From: Paenibacillus tyrphae
Lineage (GTDB): Bacteria > Bacillota > Bacilli > Paenibacillales > NBRC-103111
DNA: 64,000 bases
Assembly (NCBI RefSeq): GCF_000722545.1
Contig: NZ_JNVM01000013.1
Coordinates: 62,001-126,000 of the forward strand
Direction: 5' to 3'
Shown: one piece after another, positions 7,301-14,305 of the stretch
Position numbering within the stretch: position 1 is the first letter of the stretch
Layout: each line of letters opens with the position of its first letter
Notes under the pieces: model-generated
Seen by the model: the letters and a program-made list of their open reading frames with translations, nothing else
Database searches by the model: none
Told to the model about the DNA's origin: nothing
Program-made: the position numbers and the translations under genes

Positions 7301-9377
7301 ATGGACTGATTGGTTTGGTTACGGTCTCTAACCAATGGTTGTTAGCATTATAGGTGTATGTTGTCGTTACCTCTTGCGCATTTGTCTCCGATAGAACGTT
7401 CCCAAAATCATCAAACTTGCGCTGGGTAACGATGGGTTTGGGAGAAGAGCTATCTCCCTTTTTATGGATTGTACTTATGGTGTCAGGCAATGATAAGCGT
7501 CGTTCGGTATCATAACTCATCGTTTGAATTTTTTGATTATCGCCCGCGGCCTCAACGACTGATTTTGTATAAATGTACGGCGGTTCCTTGTCATTCAGAT
7601 GCTGTTTGTAATTTGTGAATGTGGTTGTCTTCAAGCCATCGTCAACCGTCGTAACTATGTCATAACTGGTCGGATAAGAACTGCCGACATCCCTGGAATA
7701 AGAAAAAGTCTTCTGATTGTAAACCGAGCCATCTTTTGCCCGGTCGAGACGTTTTGTCACCTTATATACTTGGTTGTAGCCATCGGGACCAAAATATCGG
7801 TCTGCTAAGGCGTAACTATAACTTGTTGAAGCCCCTGTTGGATATTGAACAGATGAAAGCAAGCCATATGGATTATTTAGAGGTTGATTCTGAGAAGTGT
7901 TGGACCAAAAATTAAACTTGGCGGAGTTCAGCTCATAATTGTAACTCGTTTTATTGCCGACCTGGTCTTGAACGGACTGAAGAATTTCCTTACCATTCCA
8001 GTTTGTTTTGGTATAAGTTACCTTTTGGTCCATGAGTTGCAGGACTACACTATTTGCGGAGTAGTATATGTTGATTTGATTCCCTAACGCGTCCTTAATT
8101 CCGGTAAGCACTTTGCCATAAGGATCTACATTGGAATATAAGAATTGAATCGTATTCCCATATATATCCTTTATTTGAATTAGTTTTCCATCCGAATTGA
8201 AAAATTGCTGGGTGCCATCCAAGCTTCGGAGAACATAGGTCGAGACTTCCCCATTCACGTTGACGCTACTATCTGCTGAGAAAGAAAGATCTTTCCACGG
8301 ATAGCCCTTAAGCTTGTAGTCGCTGATCTCATAGGTTCCTTTATTGGCCAAATGCAGATATTTTTTATCTTTCTTGGTTTCAATCGAGCTGATATTCCAT
8401 GACCAACCCTTGCCGATGGGGAACATCTTTTCTTCATATGTTTTCGGGTTCGCCTTATTAAAAAAGCCATTATACATGAACCAGTATGAAAATCGCGGTT
8501 GACCTAGACGAAGATCCCTAAAATAACCCGACATACGGTAATAGTTTCCTAGATTACTAGGACCCATATACTCGGACCTAAAAAGCGGTGCCGTTGCAGC
8601 CAGCCTGTCCTTCTCAATTTGATCAACACTGGACTTGTAGCAGGCTTCGAACTGATCGGACGGGATATCCCCGCTGCCACAATAATAAAATTTGTAGTAG
8701 TCCGAATAAATTGTCAGGTTATCGTAATTTTTCGAAAACCTCGGTGTATCAACTGGATTGTAAAAATCTTGATCGAAACCGAGTCGTTCTAGTCCATTAC
8801 TTTCGCGCTTATCGAACGTGAGAGCAATACTAGGATATACGCGGTAGTGATAAATGTCTTTTGCTTCAACATCTGGTTCATACCACTGAGCCGCGGTAGA
8901 ATCGTAGACTCTTTCCAAGGTGAATGAAAGTCCATTGCGCCCCGGCAAAGTTAAATCCCCGTGATGTAAGGACAGGCTGCCGGTTACAGTCGAGATACTT
9001 TCTCCGGAAGAGCTGATGCTGAAAGGAGCCTCATCAATCTTTAAGTTTACGTTATTATATGCAATTTGGTCATATGGAGTTGGGTTAGAGCTTGAGTCCT
9101 GGCTAAAACCTCTACTTTGATATACAGAATCGTAGACGGAACCATACACAGAACGAGTGACAGGCAGTTTACCAGCATAGCCCTCAGTTGAAGATACTTT
9201 TATGGGGTCGGGAACGTAATTATCGACATTTTTTCTATCAGGTTCATGATTTTCCGTAATCGGTCCACTCGAATTTATATTCGAAATTTCTTCCGGAAGC
9301 GGTTCCGCTGAAAATATAGGTGTCGCTGCGGAAAAACAAAGGATGACGCTTAAACAAAATGAAATCAATCTTTTCAT
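4389..9377 (-). CDS. Secreted Rhs/WapA-type polymorphic toxin
   Basis: 1662 residues. A signal peptide (about 1-24, MKRLISFCLSVILCFSAATP) directs export. About residues 330-1420 are YD repeats of the kind YxYDxxGR, which form the hollow beta-shell that encloses the toxin in Rhs proteins. The conserved core end (RARWYDPSVGRFITRDP) lies near residues 1415-1432. A linker follows, then a variable tip from about residue 1530 to the end (GFNHVLEGHFN ... TTYPVPAP). The tip has a His-containing start and a Lys/Thr-Tyr-rich end that recall EndoU/BECR-type RNases; this assignment is tentative. GGGAGG lies 6 bases before the ATG. It is probably co-transcribed with the Ig-domain gene upstream (49-base gap) and the immunity gene downstream. 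Role: contact-dependent competition with related cells. Confidence 0.88.
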   Translation of the reverse strand: MKRLISFCLSVILCFSAATPIFSAEPLPEEISNINSSGPITENHEPDRKNVDNYVPDPIKVSSTEGYAGKLPVTRSVYGSVYDSVYQSRGFSQDSSSNPTPYDQIAYNNVNLKIDEAPFSISSSGESISTVTGSLSLHHGDLTLPGRNGLSFTLERVYDSTAAQWYEPDVEAKDIYHYRVYPSIALTFDKRESNGLERLGFDQDFYNPVDTPRFSKNYDNLTIYSDYYKFYYCGSGDIPSDQFEACYKSSVDQIEKDRLAATAPLFRSEYMGPSNLGNYYRMSGYFRDLRLGQPRFSYWFMYNGFFNKANPKTYEEKMFPIGKGWSWNISSIETKKDKKYLHLANKGTYEISDYKLKGYPWKDLSFSADSSVNVNGEVSTYVLRSLDGTQQFFNSDGKLIQIKDIYGNTIQFLYSNVDPYGKVLTGIKDALGNQINIYYSANSVVLQLMDQKVTYTKTNWNGKEILQSVQDQVGNKTSYNYELNSAKFNFWSNTSQNQPLNNPYGLLSSVQYPTGASTSYSYALADRYFGPDGYNQVYKVTKRLDRAKDGSVYNQKTFSYSRDVGSSYPTSYDIVTTVDDGLKTTTFTNYKQHLNDKEPPYIYTKSVVEAAGDNQKIQTMSYDTERRLSLPDTISTIHKKGDSSSPKPIVTQRKFDDFGNVLSETNAQEVTTTYTYNANNHWLETVTKPISPFITRLTKYVRDNQKGSILEISDREIPIEGPREGNLKAQVNFTYDNFGNPTTVTLKDDNRNIVVNKAYSDVYKYGFLTQQTMNVTDADVGKSAVTQQFQYEGTSMGKISKYIDGKNLVTEYQYDPLGRVTTAIFPDKGKVVLRYDDSSNEITKVDQAGVTSYVRWNELGYKVSEGVSGGQQAKYGYDMYGRLAWSEDGLSHRTSYSYDAWNRLVSTTYPDNSTSTVSYDDIGNTATLTDQEGTQTKETYDYLQRVTKKEWLKASGPELIEKNQYDFAGNLSFSLEGNFDYDIFNCLIAVDASYPERTKYAYNMAGKLTQILFADGSKEIKEYDELGRMIKKTDASNLVEKYFYDANNNLIRFVDRNGQVTSYEYNFNNLQSKSITGNEAITYDYDSAGRRTAMQDATGRTEFHYNTAGQLDNVRYPDGRTIQYSYDRQGNRTHMTDPFGFVTMYGYDSRNQLTDVMQSLNERYVSYEYKKNGLLSAVKQSNSIASSYNYDGYNLVGLTQTKPGATINTFNYGYDYKRNVIQKTENGAAHTFTYDHLNRIRTSSQFDELYTYDLRGNRETVQSTNNFNMSGADYRYDDRNRLVQVTNDDGRVVSYRYNGDGMLYERTGNGQTTRYYYDGPNIIAEGTVVNGSAALKARYIRGNGLAVRVDANGTKAYYLQNGHGDIVGLSDANGNVINQYTYDIWGNPLTVSEQIEQPFRYSGEYWDNRTNLQFLRARWYDPSVGRFITRDPVEGQLHNPRSLNLYTYVLNNPLRYKDSTGNLAEEDTTIGGGGMGAGFSGSAAATRAAQNSTSRTTTPSVRVAPRPVEEPVLTQMTVQAEANALSRAATKGTGQVTSSLGSVQSRVNIANGRTRFTPLRDSGEPVSAGFNHVLEGHFNRPLANSRSIFSITPDKLKEILQRSDVVKSTVKDIGGGQFTRTVDVGELVGNSALKYGGGETTWIKIFTDKAGNLITTYPVPAP

Positions 9378-9426
9378 ATGTTGCCTCCCATTAATTTTTC
9401 ATAATAAGGCAGCAGGAAATGACTCA

Positions 9427-10494
9427 CTAAGATGCCGGGGGTTCAGTGGGATTCGTTCGTCCTCCACCGCTTGGTGGACTTTGTGGGACTGTAAAGGTCC
9501 TTCTCATAGTGAAGGTCTTGTTACTATGTCCTGTTCCGAGCACAGTGATGGTGTAAGTTCCACCCGGAAAATAATTAATAGGTATTTCAGTTTGAAAACC
9601 CGGAAAGCATCTGCTGGTATTACTATAGGATTCCCCTACTAAGTGATATATATCTTCTCTAAACTGTCCGTAATGGGGCTCGTACTCGCCGTGGATGCCA
9701 GGTCCATCAATGAACATTTTCACATTTTTCACGCCGCTTCCATCGACTAACCAGCCCCTAATGGGCAATGTATCTTTGAACTGTAGCCCATCTCTATCCG
9801 GAAGTTCTATCGATCCAAGGAATGGCGGAACATTTACGATAAATGTTCGGCTTTCTTCAATCGTTGTATTGTCTCTTCCGGTAAAACGTACGGTTAACGT
9901 ATAGCTGCCATTGTCCAGTAGATAGCTATTGAAAGAAAAAAAGAATCCTGAATTATGCTCTTTAAATTCTGGGAATGCTTGATAAATATCCTCTCTTGAG
10001 AGACCATATGAGGCCCCCCCCCAATAATTGCCATTAATAAAATATTCCACCTTCGAAACTCCGCTTGGATGCAGAAACCAACCACTTACGGATTCCCAAC
10101 CATGGAATTTTCGCCCGTTTTCAAATGACTCTATCTGTCCCATTGGCTTTAGAAGTGGTTTTTTACTTACGGTGTTTCCATTTTGATCATATTGATATGT
10201 TAGAGTCTTTCCAGATGAGAGTTGAAAACTGAGAAGTCTGTTTCCCGCATCGTATTTGTACGTTCGAGGATAATTGTCTGCAGCTGTAAGTGAGTTGGAA
10301 GATTCATTAGATATTGTCGGAGTATCAATCTTAGATGGGGATTCAAGAGAACTGTTTGTGGAATTGGTCATTGAGGTCAGCCTAGCACAATTGACAGGTG
10401 GAAGAGGTGCATCCGCTGCCTTAGACACATAGAAGGTGCTGGAAAACAATGTTGCACAAACCAAGAAAAAAGCAGTTATTTTTCGAATAATCAA
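9427..10494 (-). CDS. Secreted protein with one YD pair and two Ig-like modules
   Basis: 355 residues with a signal peptide (about 1-27). Residues 77-110 hold a short YD-type stretch (YKYDAGNRLL ... YQYDQNGN) like that of Rhs proteins. Residues about 125-225 and 235-340 are two related beta-sandwich modules sharing GW(F/L)xxxSGVxxVxxFI(N/D)G and then RxDIYxxF or HL. A Pro/Gly-rich tail ends the protein. The start is TTG with GGGAGGG 9 bases before it. It is the first gene of the toxin operon. It may be a remnant or helper of a Rhs protein that anchors or presents the toxin at the cell surface; that role is inference from position and the shared YD motif. Confidence 0.65.
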   Translation of the reverse strand: MIIRKITAFFLVCATLFSSTFYVSKAADAPLPPVNCARLTSMTNSTNSSLESPSKIDTPTISNESSNSLTAADNYPRTYKYDAGNRLLSFQLSSGKTLTYQYDQNGNTVSKKPLLKPMGQIESFENGRKFHGWESVSGWFLHPSGVSKVEYFINGNYWGGASYGLSREDIYQAFPEFKEHNSGFFFSFNSYLLDNGSYTLTVRFTGRDNTTIEESRTFIVNVPPFLGSIELPDRDGLQFKDTLPIRGWLVDGSGVKNVKMFIDGPGIHGEYEPHYGQFREDIYHLVGESYSNTSRCFPGFQTEIPINYFPGGTYTITVLGTGHSNKTFTMRRTFTVPQSPPSGGGRTNPTEPPAS

Positions 10495-10754
10495 CGAATT
10501 TTACCCTCCCTATAATTTACTTTATAAAAGCATTTCAATCGTTTATTTTGATCCCGTATCTACCAATTTAACTCGAATCCATCGGCATAATCCTCCTTCT
10601 TACCGTTGTTGAAGGCAGTATGCCTCCCAATCATAAAAATACGCTTTTTATGCAACATATGTTAATAGGTAGGTCTGGTCATTTTTGTCGGGAAAAAACG
10701 ATTAAATCTTATATTAATTTACATCCATTAGTAATTCGACTTATACTTTGTAAG

Positions 10755-10793
10755 ATTATGACGAATCTTGCTTATAAGAAAGAATTATGACGA
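10755..10793 (+). promoter_or_regulatory. Direct repeat, candidate operator of the HTH-TPR receptor
   Basis: ATTATGACGA occurs at 10755-10764 and again at 10784-10793, 29 bases apart, each followed by a CTTAT about ten bases on. The pair lies just upstream of the -35 box of the receptor gene, between the divergent units. Such placement suits an autoregulatory binding site. No experimental link is known to me. Confidence 0.4.
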
Positions 10794-10808
10794 TTTTTAC
10801 TTATTTTA

Positions 10809-10837
10809 TTGTCAGATTAAATTGACTTTGCTATAAT
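10809..10837 (+). promoter_or_regulatory. Sigma-A-type promoter of the receptor gene
   Basis: TTGTCA (five of six consensus bases) and a perfect TATAAT are separated by 17 bases, 36 bases before the ATG of the HTH-TPR receptor. This is the strongest promoter seen in the left third of the window. Confidence 0.65.
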
Positions 10838-10873
10838 AACGTTTGTTTAATTTCAAAATTTAGGAAGGGATGT

Positions 10874-12172
10874 ATGAGGATGGCCGTTCGCTACCAAGAA
10901 AAAACCATCGCTGATTTCATCTTCCAACTAAGAACAGAAGGAAAATTAACATATTCGGAGCTTGAAAAACTTACTGGTGTGAGCATTCCTACAATACATA
11001 AAATCGAATCGGGTGTGACAAAACATCCAGAATATAAGACTGCTAAAGCCTTTGCTAATGCATTTCCAATCTTCTATGAAGAAATCATAAAGGCATATGT
11101 AGAACAAGAAGACGGAGTAGAAACTCTATTCGAAATTTTGCACGAGATAGTAACCTCAGGCAAAAATCTTACATTAGCTCCCTTAGCGGCGATCCGCATC
11201 TTACAATCTCCTCAAAATAAAACCGAGCAATCCCTACAACGTCTGTATGACTTTACAGAATCAATAGACATTGATTCAGTGAAGGTTTCACTTTACCAAG
11301 TAATTGTTCAATATTCTAGAGATCATGGAATACCTATTTTTGTTGCAAAAGGTCTTTTTCGAAAATATTTGATTGAACGAACCGACTTATCGAAGATGAA
11401 GGAGGCTTTTCGAGAAGGAGAGGAAATACTTCATTACATTGATTTTTTGTCACTTGAGGAAAGAGTGTCCTATTACTATAAAATGGCTTTACTTGCATAT
11501 ACCCTTAAAGAGTATTCTAAATGCATTCAATTAGGACATTCTGGTCACGCAGAGGACAAAACAAATTCCGTGTTGAAAGAACGGGTAGCCTTGGCGATCT
11601 GCAACTCCTTATGGCAGCTTGCTGACTATACAGCTTTTGAAGAACACATCACATTATATGAAAAGCTCAATTATCAAATTATCATTGATCGATTGAAAAT
11701 ATTTCGCGCTATGATTCTAGCTCGAACTGATCGCCATATGGAATCACTCCCATTACTGTGGGAATGCTTGGATGAAGTAAAGGGGGTTCATCGTTTACCT
11801 AGATTGAATCTGCTTTTAGAAGTATTACTTTTAACTAAAGACGTTGATTCTATCAAAAATCTGATTAATTCGAATGAGGAATGCTTCTTTCCTATCGAGA
11901 ATGCTACTCCCTACCAGTATTCAGAGGTTGGAAAATACTTCAGGTTTAAAGGAAAGTTTATGTTTGGAAAAGGCCTTGTAACTCAGGCAATTGAGGCCTA
12001 TCTTTGTAGTGTAGAGTATTTTGGCAAAATTGGTTCACACACCGATATTATAGAACTTTCCCATGACATTTTTTCTGCGTTATGCTCTATGAAAAATCAA
12101 ATAAGTTTGGAACTTCTAGAAAAAGAAAAAATGGTATATAATGGTATCATCACTGAAAAAGGGGAGGTTTGA
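10874..12172 (+). CDS. HTH-TPR peptide receptor (RRNPP/AimR-like, AloR type)
   Basis: 432 residues. The N-terminus (about 8-60) is a helix-turn-helix of Xre type (YSELEKLTGVSIPTIHKIES). The rest (about 90-425) is all-helical with TPR-like repeats. This is the build of RRNPP receptors such as PlcR and AimR, which bind a re-imported peptide and change DNA binding; AimR-like receptors paired with small pro-peptides (AloR/AloP) have been described in Paenibacillus. A secreted pro-peptide gene begins 2 bases after the stop. GGAAGG lies 5 bases before ATG 10874; a second ATG at 10880 is also possible. Divergent placement beside the Rhs operon suggests density-dependent control of the toxin, which is inference. 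Confidence 0.8.
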   Translation: MRMAVRYQEKTIADFIFQLRTEGKLTYSELEKLTGVSIPTIHKIESGVTKHPEYKTAKAFANAFPIFYEEIIKAYVEQEDGVETLFEILHEIVTSGKNLTLAPLAAIRILQSPQNKTEQSLQRLYDFTESIDIDSVKVSLYQVIVQYSRDHGIPIFVAKGLFRKYLIERTDLSKMKEAFREGEEILHYIDFLSLEERVSYYYKMALLAYTLKEYSKCIQLGHSGHAEDKTNSVLKERVALAICNSLWQLADYTAFEEHITLYEKLNYQIIIDRLKIFRAMILARTDRHMESLPLLWECLDEVKGVHRLPRLNLLLEVLLLTKDVDSIKNLINSNEECFFPIENATPYQYSEVGKYFRFKGKFMFGKGLVTQAIEAYLCSVEYFGKIGSHTDIIELSHDIFSALCSMKNQISLELLEKEKMVYNGIITEKGEV

Positions 12173-12174
12173 CC

Positions 12175-12324
12175 ATGAAGAGACTTCTCATGAGCATTGC
12201 AACACTATCCGTAGTTTTTACATTCTACTTTTATTTCAATCATCAAAATTTTCCTTTGGATGATACAAACAGGATTAGTACTGAAAATGTTGCGAAAGCT
12301 TATGTGGATGACCCGGGACTATAA
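12175..12324 (+). CDS. Secreted signalling pro-peptide (AloP/Phr-like)
   Basis: A 49-residue peptide with a basic start (MKRLLM), a hydrophobic export segment (about 7-21, with FTFYFYF), a polar middle and the C-terminus AKAYVDDPGL. This is the pattern of Phr/AimP/AloP precursors, whose C-terminal 5-10 residues are cut free outside the cell and re-imported by oligopeptide permease. The start is well defined: GGGGAGG lies 7 bases before the ATG and the gene starts 2 bases after the receptor stop. A terminator follows within 25 bases, making receptor and peptide one transcript. The mature peptide (perhaps YVDDPGL or a shorter part) is a guess. Confidence 0.72.
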   Translation: MKRLLMSIATLSVVFTFYFYFNHQNFPLDDTNRISTENVAKAYVDDPGL

Positions 12325-12346
12325 AAAAGTTCAAGAAAAACTTTGC

Positions 12347-12378
12347 AAAAACAGGTGTTGTTACGCCTGTTTTTTTAT
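12347..12378 (+). terminator. Rho-independent terminator of receptor/pro-peptide unit
   Basis: An 11-bp stem (AAAAACAGGTG with CGCCTGTTTTT, one T-G pair) closes on a 6-base loop and runs into TTTTTTTATTTT. It ends the quorum-sensing transcript and separates it from the Spo0E-like gene. Confidence 0.85.
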
Positions 12379-12516
12379 TTTATTCAATGAATGACACAAT
12401 ATTATGAAGGCGTTTTTACCTTTCATTTTTCTTATAAATCCAAAATCTTCTTTTTTAAGAAAAAAATATTACATTGGTTAATAGCAATGTCAATAAAAGT
12501 TGAAAGGAGTGTCAAA

Positions 12517-12792
12517 ATGAGCCTAATAGTCGGTAGAAAGGAGGCTCCCAAACAGCATTTAGCAGATCAGCTAAGCGATGACGCACTTCAAAATCAAATG
12601 AATTACCTTCTGGCCCAAATGGAAATTGCAGTCCTGTACGGAGAAAGCCTAACAAGTGAAAAAATGGTTCATTTAAGTCAACAATTAGATGTTTATGTTA
12701 TTGTTGCTCAGTCCAGGAGGATGAATAAACATTTATCGACTAAACATGTCCTTTTTGAGCACACCATGAGCGATTTGGAGAGAAGAGTATGA
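12517..12792 (+). CDS. Spo0E-like aspartyl-phosphate phosphatase
   Basis: A 91-residue protein. The stretch from about residue 25 to 65 (LLAQMEIAVLYGESLTSEKM then HLSQQLDVYV) matches the Spo0E family, whose SQELD signature is SQQLD here (54-58). Family members dephosphorylate Spo0A-P and so delay sporulation; the protein acts in the cytoplasm as a helical hairpin. ATG 12517 is chosen because AAAGGAG lies 7 bases upstream; an upstream extension to 12391 lacks a ribosome site. The stop overlaps the ATG of the AbrB-like gene by 4 bases (ATGA), so the two are translationally coupled. The N-terminal 20 residues before the family core are longer than in the shortest members. Confidence 0.7.
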   Translation: MSLIVGRKEAPKQHLADQLSDDALQNQMNYLLAQMEIAVLYGESLTSEKMVHLSQQLDVYVIVAQSRRMNKHLSTKHVLFEHTMSDLERRV

Positions 12793-13301
12793 ATGAGAAA
12801 GAACTCCGCTCTACGGGGATCATTAGGGGAATTGATGAGCTTGGCAGAGTTTCAATTCCTATAGAAATCAAACGATCATTGAATATTTCTACAGAAGACC
12901 CCATCGAATTTTTATTTGACGATCAAAATCAAAGAATTGGGATACGGAAATATCGTACTCAAGAGTGTATTTTATGTAGGGAAAAAGAACACTTCAAACT
13001 CAAGTTCTTTAAAGGTTATTATGTTTGCGAGTCTTGTATTAATAACCTTCCACCAGAAAAAAAATTACCCAGAAAAACCATTAGCAGCCCAGAAAGAAAC
13101 AGCACATTTAGAACACAGGAAGAGAAAATAACGAGCCAAAATACGATGGAGAGAATAAAGAAAGTAGCAAAAGAAAATCCTCATTTATGTCAAAAAAAAA
13201 TGGCTCAAATAATTGGAATCTCTCAACCAAGGGTGAGCCAAATTAAAAAACTACTTGCTAAAAAAACAATACCTTCTGATTTTAATCGTGGACATTTCTA
13301 A
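12789..13301 (+). CDS. AbrB-like regulator with zinc motif and C-terminal HTH
   Basis: 170 residues in three parts. Residues 7-56 form an AbrB/SpoVT swapped-hairpin DNA-binding domain (STGIIRGIDELGRVSIPIEI). Residues about 57-85 carry CxxC ... CxxC (CILC and CESC), a likely zinc knuckle. Residues about 115-160 hold a helix-turn-helix (KKMAQIIGISQPRVSQIKKL). AbrB itself is about 94 residues and lacks the last two parts. AbrB proteins repress transition-state genes; this one probably binds DNA with two different domains. It is coupled to the Spo0E-like gene by ATGA overlap, so both may form a small module that delays stationary-phase programmes. Confidence 0.72.
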   Translation: MNEKELRSTGIIRGIDELGRVSIPIEIKRSLNISTEDPIEFLFDDQNQRIGIRKYRTQECILCREKEHFKLKFFKGYYVCESCINNLPPEKKLPRKTISSPERNSTFRTQEEKITSQNTMERIKKVAKENPHLCQKKMAQIIGISQPRVSQIKKLLAKKTIPSDFNRGHF

Positions 13302-13421
13302 GAATTTCAAAAAAATACGTAATATATATAATACTCTGAATAAACGGTCGTTCATTGGCGTTCGGATCGTATTCCAATGGTTTAAAATTTTTTTATAAAT
13401 GAAGCTGAAGGTGTGAGGATA

Positions 13422-13664
13422 ATGCAATATGAAACCTTGTTGGTGGGAGAAAGCGAGGAACGGATTCGCTATCTTGCCCGGATCGGTGCAATCTTTGAAC
13501 GTTTATATGGCGTTAAGGATTTACATGACGCAGTCTACAGGGCGACGACTGGTGCCGGGTTCGCGGCCCGAAGGCTAGCCGATCTAGGCTATAGTAATGA
13601 GCAAATTGAGAAACTTTTACGCGAGCGATTGTTTTTTTATAGGGCAAACAAAAAGGGACACTAG
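13422..13664 (+). CDS. Small hypothetical protein
   Basis: An 80-residue protein (MQYETLLVGESEERIRYLAR), charged and helical, ending in a basic tail (RANKKGH). Neither a signal peptide nor a membrane segment is visible and no family was recognised. ATG 13422 has GAAGG about 10 bases upstream; an in-frame GTG at 13413 is an alternative start. It stands between the AbrB-like and Xre-type genes. The 249 bases after it contain only an imperfect inverted repeat near 13700-13770 and no gene. Confidence 0.5.
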   Translation: MQYETLLVGESEERIRYLARIGAIFERLYGVKDLHDAVYRATTGAGFAARRLADLGYSNEQIEKLLRERLFFYRANKKGH

Positions 13665-13913
13665 AACCCTAGGGAACAATATATTCTAGTTCGCAACTCT
13701 TCCGGAAACGGTCCGCCGCTACATCATCTATTGAAATTGAAGCAGCGACGGACGCACGTTTCCTTACTACATATGAGTGGAGAGATTTAAACTGCATCCC
13801 AAATTCAAAAAGTAGTAGTACTTATGAGAAATAAAATATAATAATTTTACTCATATACTCGTATAAATAAATACATTTATTGTCTACACTTCTATCAAGG
13901 AGTGAATAATGAC

Positions 13914-14240
13914 ATGGATGTATTGAGTAATGTTGGTAATCGTATACGAGATATACGTAAATCGAAAAACTTATCGCAACAGCAGTTGGCGGATTTGGCC
14001 AGAACGCACTATTCCTATATTGGAGATCTTGAACGCGGCAATCGAAATATAACGTTACAAAGTCTTGAGAAAATAGCTTCTGCCCTTGAAGTTGACATTT
14101 CCGATTTTTTTATATATCAATATCATTCTAAAAAGAGTCAAAGTAATCCTACGCTTGTAGAAATCATGGATTTATTACTTGAGATAAACGAAAGCAATCA
14201 AAAGAAAGTACTTAATATACTAAAGGAAGTGTTTCGCTAA
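13914..14240 (+). CDS. Xre-family transcriptional regulator
   Basis: A 108-residue cytoplasmic repressor. Residues about 7-62 form a canonical HTH_3 domain (VGNRIRDIRKSKNLSQQQLA ... YIGDLERGNRNITLQSLEKI). The C-terminal 40 residues are helical (LVEIMDLLLEIN) and may mediate dimerisation, as in SinR-like proteins. AAGGAG at 13897-13902 lies 11 bases before ATG 13914; a GTG at 13902 overlaps that site and is less likely. The AT-rich upstream region contains TATACTCGTATA, a short inverted repeat that could be its operator. Targets are unknown. Confidence 0.8.
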   Translation: MDVLSNVGNRIRDIRKSKNLSQQQLADLARTHYSYIGDLERGNRNITLQSLEKIASALEVDISDFFIYQYHSKKSQSNPTLVEIMDLLLEINESNQKKVLNILKEVFR

Positions 14241-14305
14241 ATCGCAGGCACGCCTAACGGAAAATTCGTCGTTTTCTATTGGTCTTAGGGCTGTGGATCG
14301 CTTAT

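Larger units (their letters stand above)
10495..10873. other. Divergent control region between Rhs operon and receptor gene
   Basis: 379 bases without a gene. On the plus strand it holds the receptor promoter and a pair of direct repeats (listed separately). On the minus strand, TTGAAA followed 17 bases later by TTATAG lies about 20-40 bases before the TTG start of the Ig-domain gene and is a weak promoter candidate. Because both units start here, the receptor could control both. Confidence 0.5.

Noticed and set aside
13690..13775. Inverted repeat near GGAAACGGTCCGCCGCT as terminator or attachment site
   Set aside because: The arms pair imperfectly and no T-run, integrase or tRNA is nearby.
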